A stretch of DNA of 64,000 bases from the NCBI RefSeq assembly GCF_013307435.2, contig NZ_CP102845.1:186001-250000 (forward strand), written 5' to 3'. Shown here piece after piece: positions 1 through 8,847 of this stretch. Each line of letters starts with the position of its first letter. Positions within the stretch are counted from its first letter, which is position 1. The notes beneath the pieces are model-generated. The model did no database searches and was not told the DNA's origin. It saw nothing but the letters and a program-made list of their open reading frames with translations. This DNA comes from Microvirga terrae. GTDB lineage: Bacteria > Pseudomonadota > Alphaproteobacteria > Rhizobiales > Beijerinckiaceae. A program made the translations under genes and the position numbers.

Positions 1-87
1 AACGAGATCGCCAAGCGGCTCGGCTACAGGGTCGTCTATCACCGGCTCGAGCTCTATGCGGTGCCGCTCGACAAGGACGATGCGTGA
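1..87 (+). CDS. Fur-family metalloregulator, C-terminal end only
   Basis: Only the last 28 codons are in the window. The reading frame runs from base 1 to a TGA at 85-87. The tail (NEIAKRLGYRVVYHRLELYAV) aligns by eye with the C-terminal end of the Fur dimerisation domain of E. coli (REIAAKHGIRLTNHSLYLYG), with the same Ile-Ala, His and Leu-Tyr spacing. A fur/mur-type gene is known upstream of this cluster in rhizobia. The family would be a DNA-binding iron or manganese regulator. The stop overlaps the GTG start of the next gene (GTGA), which suggests translational coupling. The DNA-binding domain cannot be seen, so Fur, Mur and Irr cannot be told apart. Confidence 0.68.
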   Translation, partial: NEIAKRLGYRVVYHRLELYAVPLDKDDA

Positions 88-968
88 CGAAACCCAGCGT
101 CGTCTTCAGGCTCCTGCTGCTCGGCCTGTGCAGCCTCGTGCTCGTACCCTGGCAGATGCTGGCTCTGCGCTTCGGATGGTCGTCGATGCTGCACCGGCTG
201 CCGGTGTGGTTTCACCGGGCACTGTTGAAGATCTTCAACGTGCGCGTCATCGAGCGGGGAACGCCGCCGACCGATGCGCCGACCATCGTCCTGTCGAACC
301 ACGTCTCCTGGCTCGACATTCCAGTGATCGGATCGCTCCATCCCCTCTCCTTCATCGCCAAATCCGAGATCGAAGGCTGGCCCGTGGTCGGCCTGTTCGC
401 GCGGCTTCAGCGCTCGGTCTTCATCGACCGCCAGCGCCGCAAGGCCACCGCCGAGGTGAACGACGCGCTCGCCCACCGCCTGGTGAAGGGCGAGGTGATC
501 GTCCTGTTCGCGGAGGGCACCACGAGCGACGGCAACCGTCTCCTGCCCTTCCGCTCGTCCCTGGTGGGCGCCGCCCAGACGGCCCTCATGCACGACAGCG
601 TCGAGCGGGTGTTCCTCCAGCCGCTCGCCATCGCCTATACCGGCCGCAACGGCCTGCCGGTGACCCGGCGCGAGCGCCCGTTCATCGCCTGGTACGGCGA
701 CATGGATCTCGCGCCCCACCTCAAGCTGTTCGTCCAGGGCGTCCCGCTCGACGTGGTGGTCACCTGGGGCGAGCCGATCCCGTTCAACGGCAACCGCAAG
801 CAGGCGACCGCCTCCGCCGAGGCCGAGGTACGCCGTGCCTTGAAGGGGCTTGAGGCCGTTCACCCCCGCGTCGCCTCCACGCCGGACGCTTTCGCCTCCT
901 CCATCAGCCAGGCCCGGAAGGCCGCCAGAGCCGGACGGTCGGCGGTGGCCTCGGGGCAGACCACGTAA
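84..968 (+). CDS. olsA: 1-acyl-sn-glycerol-3-phosphate/lyso-ornithine-lipid acyltransferase (PlsC/OlsA type)
   Basis: This is a 294-residue membrane acyltransferase that would transfer an acyl chain to a lysolipid hydroxyl at the inner membrane. An N-terminal hydrophobic helix covers about residues 8-28. The catalytic H-x4-D motif is NHVSWLD (H73, D78), and the substrate-binding block is FAEGTTSDGN around residue 142. The order Fur-acyltransferase-miaB resembles the rhizobial olsA locus, where the enzyme makes ornithine lipid, but a plain PlsC role cannot be excluded. The GTG start overlaps the upstream TGA by 3 bases. The last 36 codons lie antisense to the 3' end of the LysR gene (109-bp tail-to-tail overlap), so the native C terminus has probably been replaced by read-through. 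Confidence 0.85.
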   Translation: MTKPSVVFRLLLLGLCSLVLVPWQMLALRFGWSSMLHRLPVWFHRALLKIFNVRVIERGTPPTDAPTIVLSNHVSWLDIPVIGSLHPLSFIAKSEIEGWPVVGLFARLQRSVFIDRQRRKATAEVNDALAHRLVKGEVIVLFAEGTTSDGNRLLPFRSSLVGAAQTALMHDSVERVFLQPLAIAYTGRNGLPVTRRERPFIAWYGDMDLAPHLKLFVQGVPLDVVVTWGEPIPFNGNRKQATASAEAEVRRALKGLEAVHPRVASTPDAFASSISQARKAARAGRSAVASGQTT

Positions 969-1792
969 TATTGGTAGGCCCCCTTCACCTGCTGCGGGAA
1001 GGGCTGAACCAGGCGCCCGGCCTGCAGATAGTCGCCGATCAGCACGTTGGTGGCGAGGGCCACACCCTGACCGGACGCGGCGGCCTGCAGGCAGAGATAG
1101 GTGTGGGTGAAGCGCGGGCCGCGGGAGGTGTCGACGCCCGTGACGCCGAGAGCCGCGAGCCAACGGTCCCAGGTGGTGTAGTCCGGCACCGCTCCGACGG
1201 CCTCGTGAATGAGGGTATGACGGCGCAGGTCCGCGGGCTCCCGCAAGGGCCGCTCCGGATCGCCCAGAAGGCCCGCGCTGCACACCGCGAAGAAATATTC
1301 GTCCATCAGCAGGTCGGTGCGCAGGCCCGGATAGGCGCCTTGGCCGAAGCGGATCGCGATATCCACGTCCTCCCGGGCAAAATCGGTGAGCTGCATCGAG
1401 ACCGAGACCCGGACGTCGAAATCCGGATACCGAGCCTGGAAGGATCCGAGCCGGGGGATGAGCCAGTTCGACGCGAGGCTCGGCATCGCGCTGACCGTGA
1501 TGACATGGGAGGCTTCCGGGCGCAGGGCCTGGGCGGTGGCATGGTCGAGCCGATCGAGGATGTCCGACAGGGAAGTGGCATAGGCCTCGCCCAGGGGTGT
1601 CAGCGCCACGCCGCGGCTCGGATGACGGACGAAGAGGGGACGCCCGAGCCACGCTTCGAGCGCCTTCACCTGCTGGCCCACGGCGCTCGCCGTCACGGCG
1701 ATCTCGTCGCCCGCCTTCTCGAAATTCAGGTGGCGGGACGCAGCCTCGAAGGCGCGCAGGGCGTTCAGGGGTGGCAGGCGTCGGCGGGACAT
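860..1792 (-). CDS. LysR-family transcriptional regulator (GcvA-like)
   Basis: This is a 310-residue LysR regulator. The winged HTH lies at about residues 5-65 (PPLNALRAFEAASRHLNF, then SAVGQQVKALEAWLGRPLFVR), followed by the periplasmic-binding-like effector domain. The PPLNALRAFE opening is typical of the GcvA subgroup. I chose the ATG at 1792 because family members begin a few residues before PPLNALR; a longer frame reaches 1933 but would run through the divergent promoter region. The gene is transcribed away from the DUF1127/GST pair, the usual arrangement for a LysR protein and its target. A perfect inverted repeat at 1811-1829 lies 19 bases upstream of the start. Its effector is unknown. 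Confidence 0.9.
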   Translation of the reverse strand: MSRRRLPPLNALRAFEAASRHLNFEKAGDEIAVTASAVGQQVKALEAWLGRPLFVRHPSRGVALTPLGEAYATSLSDILDRLDHATAQALRPEASHVITVSAMPSLASNWLIPRLGSFQARYPDFDVRVSVSMQLTDFAREDVDIAIRFGQGAYPGLRTDLLMDEYFFAVCSAGLLGDPERPLREPADLRRHTLIHEAVGAVPDYTTWDRWLAALGVTGVDTSRGPRFTHTYLCLQAAASGQGVALATNVLIGDYLQAGRLVQPFPQQVKGAYQYYVVCPEATADRPALAAFRAWLMEEAKASGVEATRG

Positions 1793-1810
1793 GGCGGATC
1801 CAGGGATTTT

Positions 1811-1829
1811 GCCCAAGTTTTGCTTGGGC
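1811..1829. promoter_or_regulatory. Inverted repeat, possible LysR operator
   Basis: GCCCAAG (1811-1817) and CTTGGGC (1823-1829) form a perfect 7-bp inverted repeat around TTTTG. It lies in the 121-bp gap between the divergent LysR and DUF1127 genes, close to the LysR start. LysR proteins usually bind imperfect dyads between themselves and a divergent target, so position supports an operator. The repeat lacks the simple T-N11-A form and could also be an RNA hairpin in the LysR leader. Confidence 0.4.
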
Positions 1830-1913
1830 GACGCGCAAGAAGTTCTCGTTTGCTTATAACCTATCATGGGAGCACATTTCTCTTCAATGCAACGCCATTG
1901 AAGGAGACCCGCC

Positions 1914-2153
1914 ATGGCGATCGGACATGCCACAGTAAATCTTGGGTTTCACAGCCTTGGCCGTGAGCACAAGGGTGCCCTGCTTCAGCTTCTGCTCAAG
2001 GTTGAGGCCTGGCTCGACGCACGCAGGAACTCCAGGGTCCTGTACCGGATGGACGACCGGGAGCTTGCCGATATCGGGTTGTCGCGGGCCGATGTGGAAG
2101 GCTTGAATGTCGATCGCTGGCAGGATCACCTGCCGGCCGCGTTCAGCCGATGA
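1914..2153 (+). CDS. DUF1127 domain small protein
   Basis: This 79-residue protein carries a C-terminal DUF1127 motif (LYRMDDRELADIGLSRADV, about residues 43-61). The family is short, arginine-rich and common in Alphaproteobacteria. Some members are thought to be RNA-associated regulators, for example in phosphate or stress responses, but the role here is unknown. The ATG at 1914 follows an AAGGAGA Shine-Dalgarno sequence. The gene is divergent from the LysR gene and only 19 bases upstream of the GST start, so the two probably share a LysR-controlled transcript. Confidence 0.85.
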   Translation: MAIGHATVNLGFHSLGREHKGALLQLLLKVEAWLDARRNSRVLYRMDDRELADIGLSRADVEGLNVDRWQDHLPAAFSR

Positions 2154-2172
2154 CATCCCGAAAGGCACCCCG

Positions 2173-2856
2173 ATGAAGATCTATTCCGGCCCCGTGAGCC
2201 TCTTCTCCCGCAAGGTCGAGATCGCCCTTCACGAGAAGGGGCTCGCGTTCGAGCAGATCCTGGTGCCGTTCACGCAGACCGCCGGCTACAGCCCGAAGAA
2301 TCCGCACGTCCTCGCGGTCAATCCCAAGGGACAGGTCCCGGTGTTCGTGGACGGGGATCTGTCCCTCTACGATTCGACGGTGATCCTCGAATACCTGGAG
2401 GACGCCCACCCGGATCCGGCACTCTATCCGGCGTCTCCGGCAGAACGGGCCCGGTGCCGGCTCTTCGACGTGTTCGGCGACGAGGTCATGCTGGCCCCGT
2501 TGCGCTTCCTGATGCACCGGACCGAGCCGAAACCCGACGATCTCGAGCGCTGGAACGCCAAGGAAGCGAAGGCCCGGGAGGCCGAGGCGGCCCTGGCCGG
2601 CCATTTCGCCGAAATCGACCGGGCGCTCCAGGGCCGGGACTATCTCTGCGACGCCTTTTCGGCCGCCGACATCGCGGTGTTCATGCCCGTCTTCTGGACC
2701 CGCCGCCTCGGCGGCCCGTCCCTGAAGGGTCACGAGGCCCTGGCCGGCTGGTATGGACGGCTCGGCGCCCGCCCGGCCTTCGCGAAGGTCGTGTCCGAGA
2801 TCCTGGCCGCCGATGCCGCATTGTCGGCCCCGGTCGAGGGCGCCTTCGGCGATTGA
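2173..2856 (+). CDS. Glutathione S-transferase family protein
   Basis: This 227-residue cytosolic GST has an N-terminal thioredoxin-like domain (about residues 1-80). The SLFSRKVEIALHEKGL segment places the usual catalytic serine or cysteine region near residue 10, and the cis-proline element NPKGQVPVF is at about residue 53. An all-helical domain follows, with YLCDAFSAADIAVFMPVFWT typical of the family. I chose the ATG at 2173 because the fold begins at MKIYSGPVSLFS; a start 66 bases upstream would add an unrelated tail overlapping the DUF1127 gene. The substrate is unknown. Context suggests an inducible detoxification enzyme under the divergent LysR regulator. Confidence 0.9.
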   Translation: MKIYSGPVSLFSRKVEIALHEKGLAFEQILVPFTQTAGYSPKNPHVLAVNPKGQVPVFVDGDLSLYDSTVILEYLEDAHPDPALYPASPAERARCRLFDVFGDEVMLAPLRFLMHRTEPKPDDLERWNAKEAKAREAEAALAGHFAEIDRALQGRDYLCDAFSAADIAVFMPVFWTRRLGGPSLKGHEALAGWYGRLGARPAFAKVVSEILAADAALSAPVEGAFGD

Positions 2857-2887
2857 GGGAGACAGGCGGCCCTCAATCTCCTGCCGG

Positions 2888-4057
2888 TCAGGCCGCCGGA
2901 AGTCCGGCCGGCCGTAACCGTCCCGCACGGACCAGGACGAGCGCCGTGACCAGGAAGAGAGCGGCCACCCAGCCGAGATCACCCACGGTCGCATAGCGCA
3001 GCACCAGCCCCCCGATGAACGAGCCGAGCGCCACGCCGAAATACAGGGCCGAGCCGTTGAGCGAGAGGGCCAGCGGGGCGCTGCCCGGCGCGATCGCCAG
3101 GATCCGGCTCGCCTGGGCGGGCGGAAAGGACCACGACATGACGCCCCAGGGAAAGAGGGCGCCGAGGAAGGCCGGCCCCGCCCACCCGTCCGGCAAATGC
3201 CCGAGGAGCGTGAAGAACAGCATCATGCCCGTGTTGAGAACGATGGCGATCGTCACCATGCGCTGCGCGCCCCAGCGGTCGGCCATCTGCCCGCCGAGAT
3301 AGTTCCCCAGGGCGGCGCCGCTGCCATAGACCAGCAGCACGGTGGGCAGTAGGGACCGGACGAGCCCGGCGGCCTGCAGCGTCATGGGTGCGATATAGGT
3401 GAAGATCATGAAGCCCGCCGTCATGTAGAGCAGCGTCGTCGCCAGGGCGGTACGGATTCCGGGCTGCGACAGGACCGCGAACCGGCTCCGGAGCGACATC
3501 CTCGTGCCGCGCAATCCGCCCGGCAGCATGAGACGGATCGCCAGGGCGGCGATCACCCCGGCCAGGGCGATGCTCGCATAGGTGCCCCGCCAGCCGGCCC
3601 AGCCGGCGACGAACGCGCCCAGAGGCGCCCCGAACGCCACGGCGAGGGATGTTCCGCCGACCACGATGGCGATCGCCCGCGCCCGATGGTCGGCGTGGGA
3701 GATCGCGACCGCGGTCGCCTGGGCGGTCGCGGCGTAGAGCCCGGCCGCGCAGGCGATCACGATCCGGGCGACGAGGAGAACCGCATAGGTATGGGCGAAG
3801 GCGGCGCTCAGGGCGCCGGCGGCGAAGACCACGGCGCTCGCCGTGAGGATCGTGCGCCGGTCCCGGTCGGCGGTGAGCGCCGTCAGGACCGGCGAGGCGG
3901 TCGCATAGACCAGCGCGAAGGCTACCACGAGATATCCGGCTTCGATCAGGGTCACGCCAGTATCTTCGGAGATCTGCGGGAGGAGCGACGCGATGACGAA
4001 TCCCTCCGCCCCGATGGCGAAGGTGCCGAGAGCCAGCCAGAAGAGGCGCTTGTTCAT
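2888..4057 (-). CDS. MFS transporter, DHA1/AraJ-like drug or sugar efflux
   Basis: This 389-residue polytopic inner-membrane protein has about 12 hydrophobic segments. It starts MNKRLFWLALGTFAIGAEGFVIASLLPQ, typical of DHA1 exporters of the AraJ/YdhP subgroup, and contains an A-motif-like DRDRRTILTA at about residues 63-72. I chose the ATG at 4057 because it begins directly before the first helix; an upstream alternative at 4117 would run across the operator. The gene is divergent from an ArsR-type repressor, and two matching dyads lie between them, so it is probably the repressed target. The substrate cannot be predicted. Confidence 0.88.
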   Translation of the reverse strand: MNKRLFWLALGTFAIGAEGFVIASLLPQISEDTGVTLIEAGYLVVAFALVYATASPVLTALTADRDRRTILTASAVVFAAGALSAAFAHTYAVLLVARIVIACAAGLYAATAQATAVAISHADHRARAIAIVVGGTSLAVAFGAPLGAFVAGWAGWRGTYASIALAGVIAALAIRLMLPGGLRGTRMSLRSRFAVLSQPGIRTALATTLLYMTAGFMIFTYIAPMTLQAAGLVRSLLPTVLLVYGSGAALGNYLGGQMADRWGAQRMVTIAIVLNTGMMLFFTLLGHLPDGWAGPAFLGALFPWGVMSWSFPPAQASRILAIAPGSAPLALSLNGSALYFGVALGSFIGGLVLRYATVGDLGWVAALFLVTALVLVRAGRLRPAGLPAA

Positions 4058-4070
4058 GGTCCACCCGGTT

Positions 4071-4090
4071 TGTTCAACGATTATTGAACA
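4071..4090. promoter_or_regulatory. ArsR-type operator, copy 1
   Basis: TGTTCAA (4071-4077) and TTGAACA (4084-4090) form a perfect dyad of the form TTCAA-N6-TTGAA. It lies 14 bases upstream of the MFS start. An identical half-site arrangement recurs at 4124-4141, and single half-sites TTGAAC lie at 4093 and 4162. ArsR-family repressors bind such AT-rich dyads over their promoters. Confidence 0.65.
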
Positions 4091-4123
4091 ATTGAACCTC
4101 CGGCCCCCGCGTGTCAAGGATTA

Positions 4124-4141
4124 GTTCAAGATATGTTGAAC
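4124..4141. promoter_or_regulatory. ArsR-type operator, copy 2
   Basis: GTTCAA (4124-4129) and TTGAAC (4136-4141) repeat the TTCAA-N6-TTGAA dyad of 4071-4090 upstream of the ArsR gene. The right half-site could also serve as a -35 hexamer, with TATGTT at 4158-4163 as a -10 after 16 bases. That would place the operator over the promoter for autorepression. Confidence 0.65.
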
Positions 4142-4170
4142 TACGGGCAAAAACCCTTATGTTGAACGGC

Positions 4171-4506
4171 ATGACGTCTCTTCCCCATCCCCATGCCGAT
4201 CAGATCGAGCTGGCCCATGTCCTGTCAGCCCTCGGCGATGAGACGCGTCTCGCCATCATCGGGCTTCTGGCCCATGGTGAGCAGGATGCGATGACCTGCA
4301 GCCAGTTCCTGCATCTCGGCTCCAAGACGGGGTTGAGCTATCATCTGGCCAAGCTGCGCGAAGCCGGGCTGGTCAGGGTCCGGCCCGAGGGCACGAAGCG
4401 CATGATCAGCCTGCGGCGGGCCGACCTCGACCGGCGCTTCCCGGGTTTCCTCGATTCAATCATCGCCTGCCAAGCCGGTCGGCCGAAGCCGGAACCGGAG
4501 GCTTAA
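4171..4506 (+). CDS. ArsR/SmtB-family winged-helix repressor
   Basis: This protein of about 111 residues has a single winged-helix domain. The segment ELAHVLSALGDETRLAIIGLL is the classic first helix pair of ArsR regulators, the recognition helix is at SKTGLSYHLAKLREAGLV, and the wing is RPEGTKRMISL. No obvious metal-binding Cys-x-Cys is present, so a small-molecule or redox signal is possible. The start is uncertain: ATG at 4171 or 4159. Neither has a good Shine-Dalgarno sequence, and translation may be leaderless. It very probably represses itself and the divergent MFS exporter through the two dyads between them. Confidence 0.85.
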   Translation: MTSLPHPHADQIELAHVLSALGDETRLAIIGLLAHGEQDAMTCSQFLHLGSKTGLSYHLAKLREAGLVRVRPEGTKRMISLRRADLDRRFPGFLDSIIACQAGRPKPEPEA

Positions 4507-4614
4507 CAGGAGCGCCGCAAGCGGTGTTGTCTCTGTCACAGCGGCAACTCTCTTCTCTTGCCGGCCCAAAGCGCTTAAAGACGGGGCTCCACCCTTTCAC
4601 CACAGGCCGACCTC

Positions 4615-5973
<1,359 letters not shown>

Positions 5974-6035
5974 AGTATCGGCCCCAAGAGTGGACCCACT
6001 TGTGGGATCGGATCCGATGCTTCTTATCTTGGCTG

Positions 6036-6105
6036 GCGCATCGTTCTGCGCGGAAAACCAGGGCCACTTTTCGCTAGCGCGGCCCGCTGGGCCCGCACGA
6101 TGCGC
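6036..6105. repeat. Dispersed palindromic element (GCATCGT...ACGATGC type), copy 1
   Basis: GCGCATCGT (6036-6044) and ACGATGCGC (6097-6105) are perfect 9-bp inverted arms around a 52-base core that contains GCGGAAAACC and CCACTTTTCGC. A related element lies at 35316-35356. It occupies the miaB-phoH gap (5974-6177), where I see no gene. Confidence 0.55.
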
Positions 6106-6177
6106 TAGTCTCCGGCCGCGTGAGACCCCATATTCGTTCGCCGCACGTCTTGCAGCGAAACTTCAGAGGAGAGGCAT

Positions 6178-7275
6178 TTGAGCCCAGCGGACAATGTGAC
6201 CGCACGAGCCCAAAAGGGGCGGAACGCCAGCAGCTTGCATCCCGGCGTCGTCGAAGAGGCCGAGATCGTCCTCACCTTCGACGACAATCGCCTCGCCAGC
6301 CTCGTTTTCGGACAATACGACCAGAACCTCGCCCATCTGGAGCGGCGCCTGAACGTGACCGCCATCGCCAACGGCAACCGGGTCACCGTGAAGGGCACGC
6401 CGGAAGCCTCCGAGATGGCCCGCCGGGTCCTGGAAGGGCTCTACGAGCGCGCCCGCCAGGGCGGAGCGCTCGGGCCCGGCGACGTGGATGGTGCCGTTGA
6501 GGAAAGCACGCTGCAGGGCAGCCTCTTCCCGGCCGCCGAGGAGCCGCCGGTCCCGGGGCTCACGGCCTTCGACCAGATCTCCACCCGCCGGCGCGGACCG
6601 GTGCGGGCCCGCAACGCCTCCCAGAACACCTATATCAAGGCGCTCAAGACGAACGAGCTCGTCTTCGCCGAAGGCCCGGCCGGCACCGGCAAGACCTGGC
6701 TGGCCGTCGGCTATGCGGTTTCGCTGCTCGAAGCCGGCCAGGTCGACCGCCTGATCATCTCCCGTCCGGCCGTCGAGGCCGGCGAGCGGCTCGGCTTCCT
6801 GCCCGGCGACATGCGCGAGAAGGTCGATCCCTATCTCCGGCCGATCTACGACGCCCTCTACGATTTCATGGAGGCCCGGCACGTGGACCGGGGCCTGCAG
6901 ACCGGCATGATCGAGATCGCCCCCTTGGCCTTCATGCGCGGGCGCACCCTCACCAACGCCCTGGTGCTGCTCGACGAGGCGCAGAACACCACGTCGATGC
7001 AGATGAAGATGTTCCTGACCCGCCTCGGCGAGGGCTCGCGGATGATCATCACGGGCGACCCGACCCAGATCGACCTGCCGCCGGGTCAGAAATCCGGCTT
7101 GGTCGAGGCGGTGCGCATCCTGAACGGCGTCGAGGGGATCGCCCGCGTCACCTTCAAGGAGGCCGACGTGGTGCGCCATGACCTGGTACGCCGCATCGTG
7201 ACGGCCTACGACAAGGCCGCCCGCGAGGCGCCGCCGGAGCCGCCGCGCCCGGATTACCGGGACCGCCGGCCGTGA
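6178..7275 (+). CDS. phoH: PhoH family P-loop ATPase
   Basis: This 365-residue PhoH-like protein is an RNA-associated ATPase. The N terminus holds a KH-like segment (about residues 30-95), the Walker A is GPAGTGKT (166-173), and the Walker B is LVLLDEAQNT near residue 262. The C-terminal motor has TGDPTQIDLP. The start is a TTG at 6178, supported by GAGGAGAGG five bases upstream. It overlaps ybeY by 4 bases (GTGA). PhoH-YbeY pairing is widely conserved and links the protein to rRNA maturation or RNA quality control; the exact reaction is not established. Confidence 0.95.
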   Translation: MSPADNVTARAQKGRNASSLHPGVVEEAEIVLTFDDNRLASLVFGQYDQNLAHLERRLNVTAIANGNRVTVKGTPEASEMARRVLEGLYERARQGGALGPGDVDGAVEESTLQGSLFPAAEEPPVPGLTAFDQISTRRRGPVRARNASQNTYIKALKTNELVFAEGPAGTGKTWLAVGYAVSLLEAGQVDRLIISRPAVEAGERLGFLPGDMREKVDPYLRPIYDALYDFMEARHVDRGLQTGMIEIAPLAFMRGRTLTNALVLLDEAQNTTSMQMKMFLTRLGEGSRMIITGDPTQIDLPPGQKSGLVEAVRILNGVEGIARVTFKEADVVRHDLVRRIVTAYDKAAREAPPEPPRPDYRDRRP

Positions 7276-7748
7276 TCACCCTCGACATCATGATTGAGGC
7301 GGGAGATTGGGACCGCCTCGCGGACGCGGAGGCCCTCGCCCAGAAGGCCGCGGAGGCCGCCCTCGCGGTGACCTATGAAGCGGATGGCGCATTCGAGGCG
7401 AGCGTCATGCTCGCCGACGATGCCCAGATCCGGGACCTGAACCGCACCTGGCGGGGCAAGGACAAGCCTACCAACGTGCTCTCTTTCCCGGCGCCCGAGC
7501 AGCCGGGCGCCACAGGCCCTCGCCATTTGGGCGATATTGCTCTAGCCTACGAGACGCTGGTGCGCGAATCCGAGGAAGAATCCAAGGAGCTCGCGCATCA
7601 TTTTGCCCATTTGATCGTCCATGGAGTACTGCATCTCCTCGGCTACGACCACGAGGTCGAGGCGGAGGCGGAGATCATGGAAGCTCTTGAGGTCAAGGCG
7701 CTCGCCACCCTCGGCATCGCCGATCCCTATCGCGACATGGCAGCATGA
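7272..7748 (+). CDS. ybeY: Endoribonuclease YbeY, 16S rRNA maturation
   Basis: This 158-residue UPF0054 metalloprotein has the H117-x3-H121-x5-H127 zinc motif (HGVLHLLGYDH). It acts in 16S rRNA 3'-end processing and in ribosome quality control, and affects sRNA regulation in rhizobia. The conserved region NRTWRGKDKPTNVLSFP (residues 57-73) precedes the catalytic motif. The GTG start lies within the phoH stop (4-base overlap), so translation is likely coupled. CorC follows 20 bases later. Order and length are standard. Confidence 0.95.
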   Translation: MITLDIMIEAGDWDRLADAEALAQKAAEAALAVTYEADGAFEASVMLADDAQIRDLNRTWRGKDKPTNVLSFPAPEQPGATGPRHLGDIALAYETLVRESEEESKELAHHFAHLIVHGVLHLLGYDHEVEAEAEIMEALEVKALATLGIADPYRDMAA

Positions 7749-7768
7749 ACGGCTGACAACCCAAAGCA

Positions 7769-8800
7769 ATGAACGAAGATCGAAGTCGTAGCGACCGACC
7801 TGTCCGAACCCTCACCGAGACAGACGACACACGCGACCACTGGTACGACCGGGTTCTGACCCGTCTCGGCCTGAAACCCCGCGAATCCATCCGCCACGAT
7901 CTTGAGGACGTCCTCGCGGAAACCGTCGAGGACACGGATTTCTCGCCCCAGGAGCGGGCGATGCTCAAGAACGTGCTCTCCTTCCACCGCATCCGCGTGG
8001 AGGACGTGATGGTGCCGCGCGCCGACATCGTGGCGGTAGCGGCGGACACCAATCTCGGCGAGCTCCTGAGCCTGTTCCGCACGGCCGGCCATTCCCGGCT
8101 GCCCGTCTACGGCGAGACCCTGGACGATCCCAAGGGGATGGTTCACATCCGCGACTTCCTCGATTTCATCGCCATGCGGGCCGATGGCGGGGCTGTGGCC
8201 GGATCCGGCCACGAGGCCCCCCTGCCGAGCCTCGGCGAGATCGACCTGTCGATGGCGCTCTCCTCCGCCAACATCCTCCGTCCGGTCCTGTTCGTGCCGC
8301 GCTCCATGCCGGCGATCGACCTGCTGGTGCGCATGCAGGCGACCCGGACGCACATGGCTCTCGTGATCGACGAATACGGCGGGACCGATGGCCTCGTGTC
8401 GATCGAGGATCTGGTCGAGATGGTGGTGGGCGACATCGAGGACGAGCACGACGAGGATTCGACCCTCACCATCGTGCCGGCGGCCGACGGCACCTACATC
8501 GCCGATGCCCGCGCCAGCCTCGACGAGGTCAAGGAGGTTCTGGGCCTCGACCTCACCGAGGAGGAAGGCGCCGAGGACATCGATACGATCGGCGGCTTCA
8601 TCGTCACGCTGGCCGGCCGCGTCCCGTCCCGCAGCGAGGTGATCGAGGGACCGTCGGGCCTGGAATTCGAGGTTCTCGACGCCGATCCGCGGCGTGTGAA
8701 ACGCCTTCGCGTCCATCGCCGCACCCCGGCCTCGACCGAGGTGGAGATCAGCGAAGGAAAACCGGTCGCGCCGCGTCCTGAAAGCGCTGCCGCGGAATGA
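7769..8800 (+). CDS. corC: CorC/HlyC-type CBS-domain protein
   Basis: This 343-residue cytoplasmic protein has two CBS domains (about residues 70-210; VEDVMVPRADIVAVAADTNL and MALVIDEYGGTDGLVSIEDL) and a C-terminal transporter-associated CorC/HlyC domain (about 225-310; DTIGGFIVTLAGRVP). The family is associated with magnesium and cobalt efflux or with control of membrane transporters, and is often annotated as hemolysin although it is not a toxin. It has no membrane segments. Its stop TGA overlaps an ATG (ATGA, 8797-8800) that begins the first of three tandem 17-bp repeats leading into lnt. Confidence 0.9.
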   Translation: MNEDRSRSDRPVRTLTETDDTRDHWYDRVLTRLGLKPRESIRHDLEDVLAETVEDTDFSPQERAMLKNVLSFHRIRVEDVMVPRADIVAVAADTNLGELLSLFRTAGHSRLPVYGETLDDPKGMVHIRDFLDFIAMRADGGAVAGSGHEAPLPSLGEIDLSMALSSANILRPVLFVPRSMPAIDLLVRMQATRTHMALVIDEYGGTDGLVSIEDLVEMVVGDIEDEHDEDSTLTIVPAADGTYIADARASLDEVKEVLGLDLTEEEGAEDIDTIGGFIVTLAGRVPSRSEVIEGPSGLEFEVLDADPRRVKRLRVHRRTPASTEVEISEGKPVAPRPESAAAE

Positions 8801-8847
8801 GGCTCCTGGCCAAATGAGGCTCCTGGCCAAATGAGGCTCTTGGCGAA
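8797..8847 (+). repeat. 17-bp tandem triplication of the lnt start region
   Basis: ATGAGGCTCCTGGCCAA occurs at 8797-8813 and 8814-8830, and with two mismatches (ATGAGGCTCTTGGCGAA) at 8831-8847. Each unit starts with ATG. Because 17 is not a multiple of three, the first two units each encode MRLLAK followed by a TGA that overlaps the next ATG as ATGA. The third ATG is the lnt start. The result is a chain corC-stop / minigene / minigene / lnt, each joined by a stop-start overlap. Confidence 0.9.

Noticed and set aside
2107..2172. Upstream in-frame extension of the GST gene
   Set aside because: It overlaps the DUF1127 gene, lacks homology and the GST fold begins at the later ATG.
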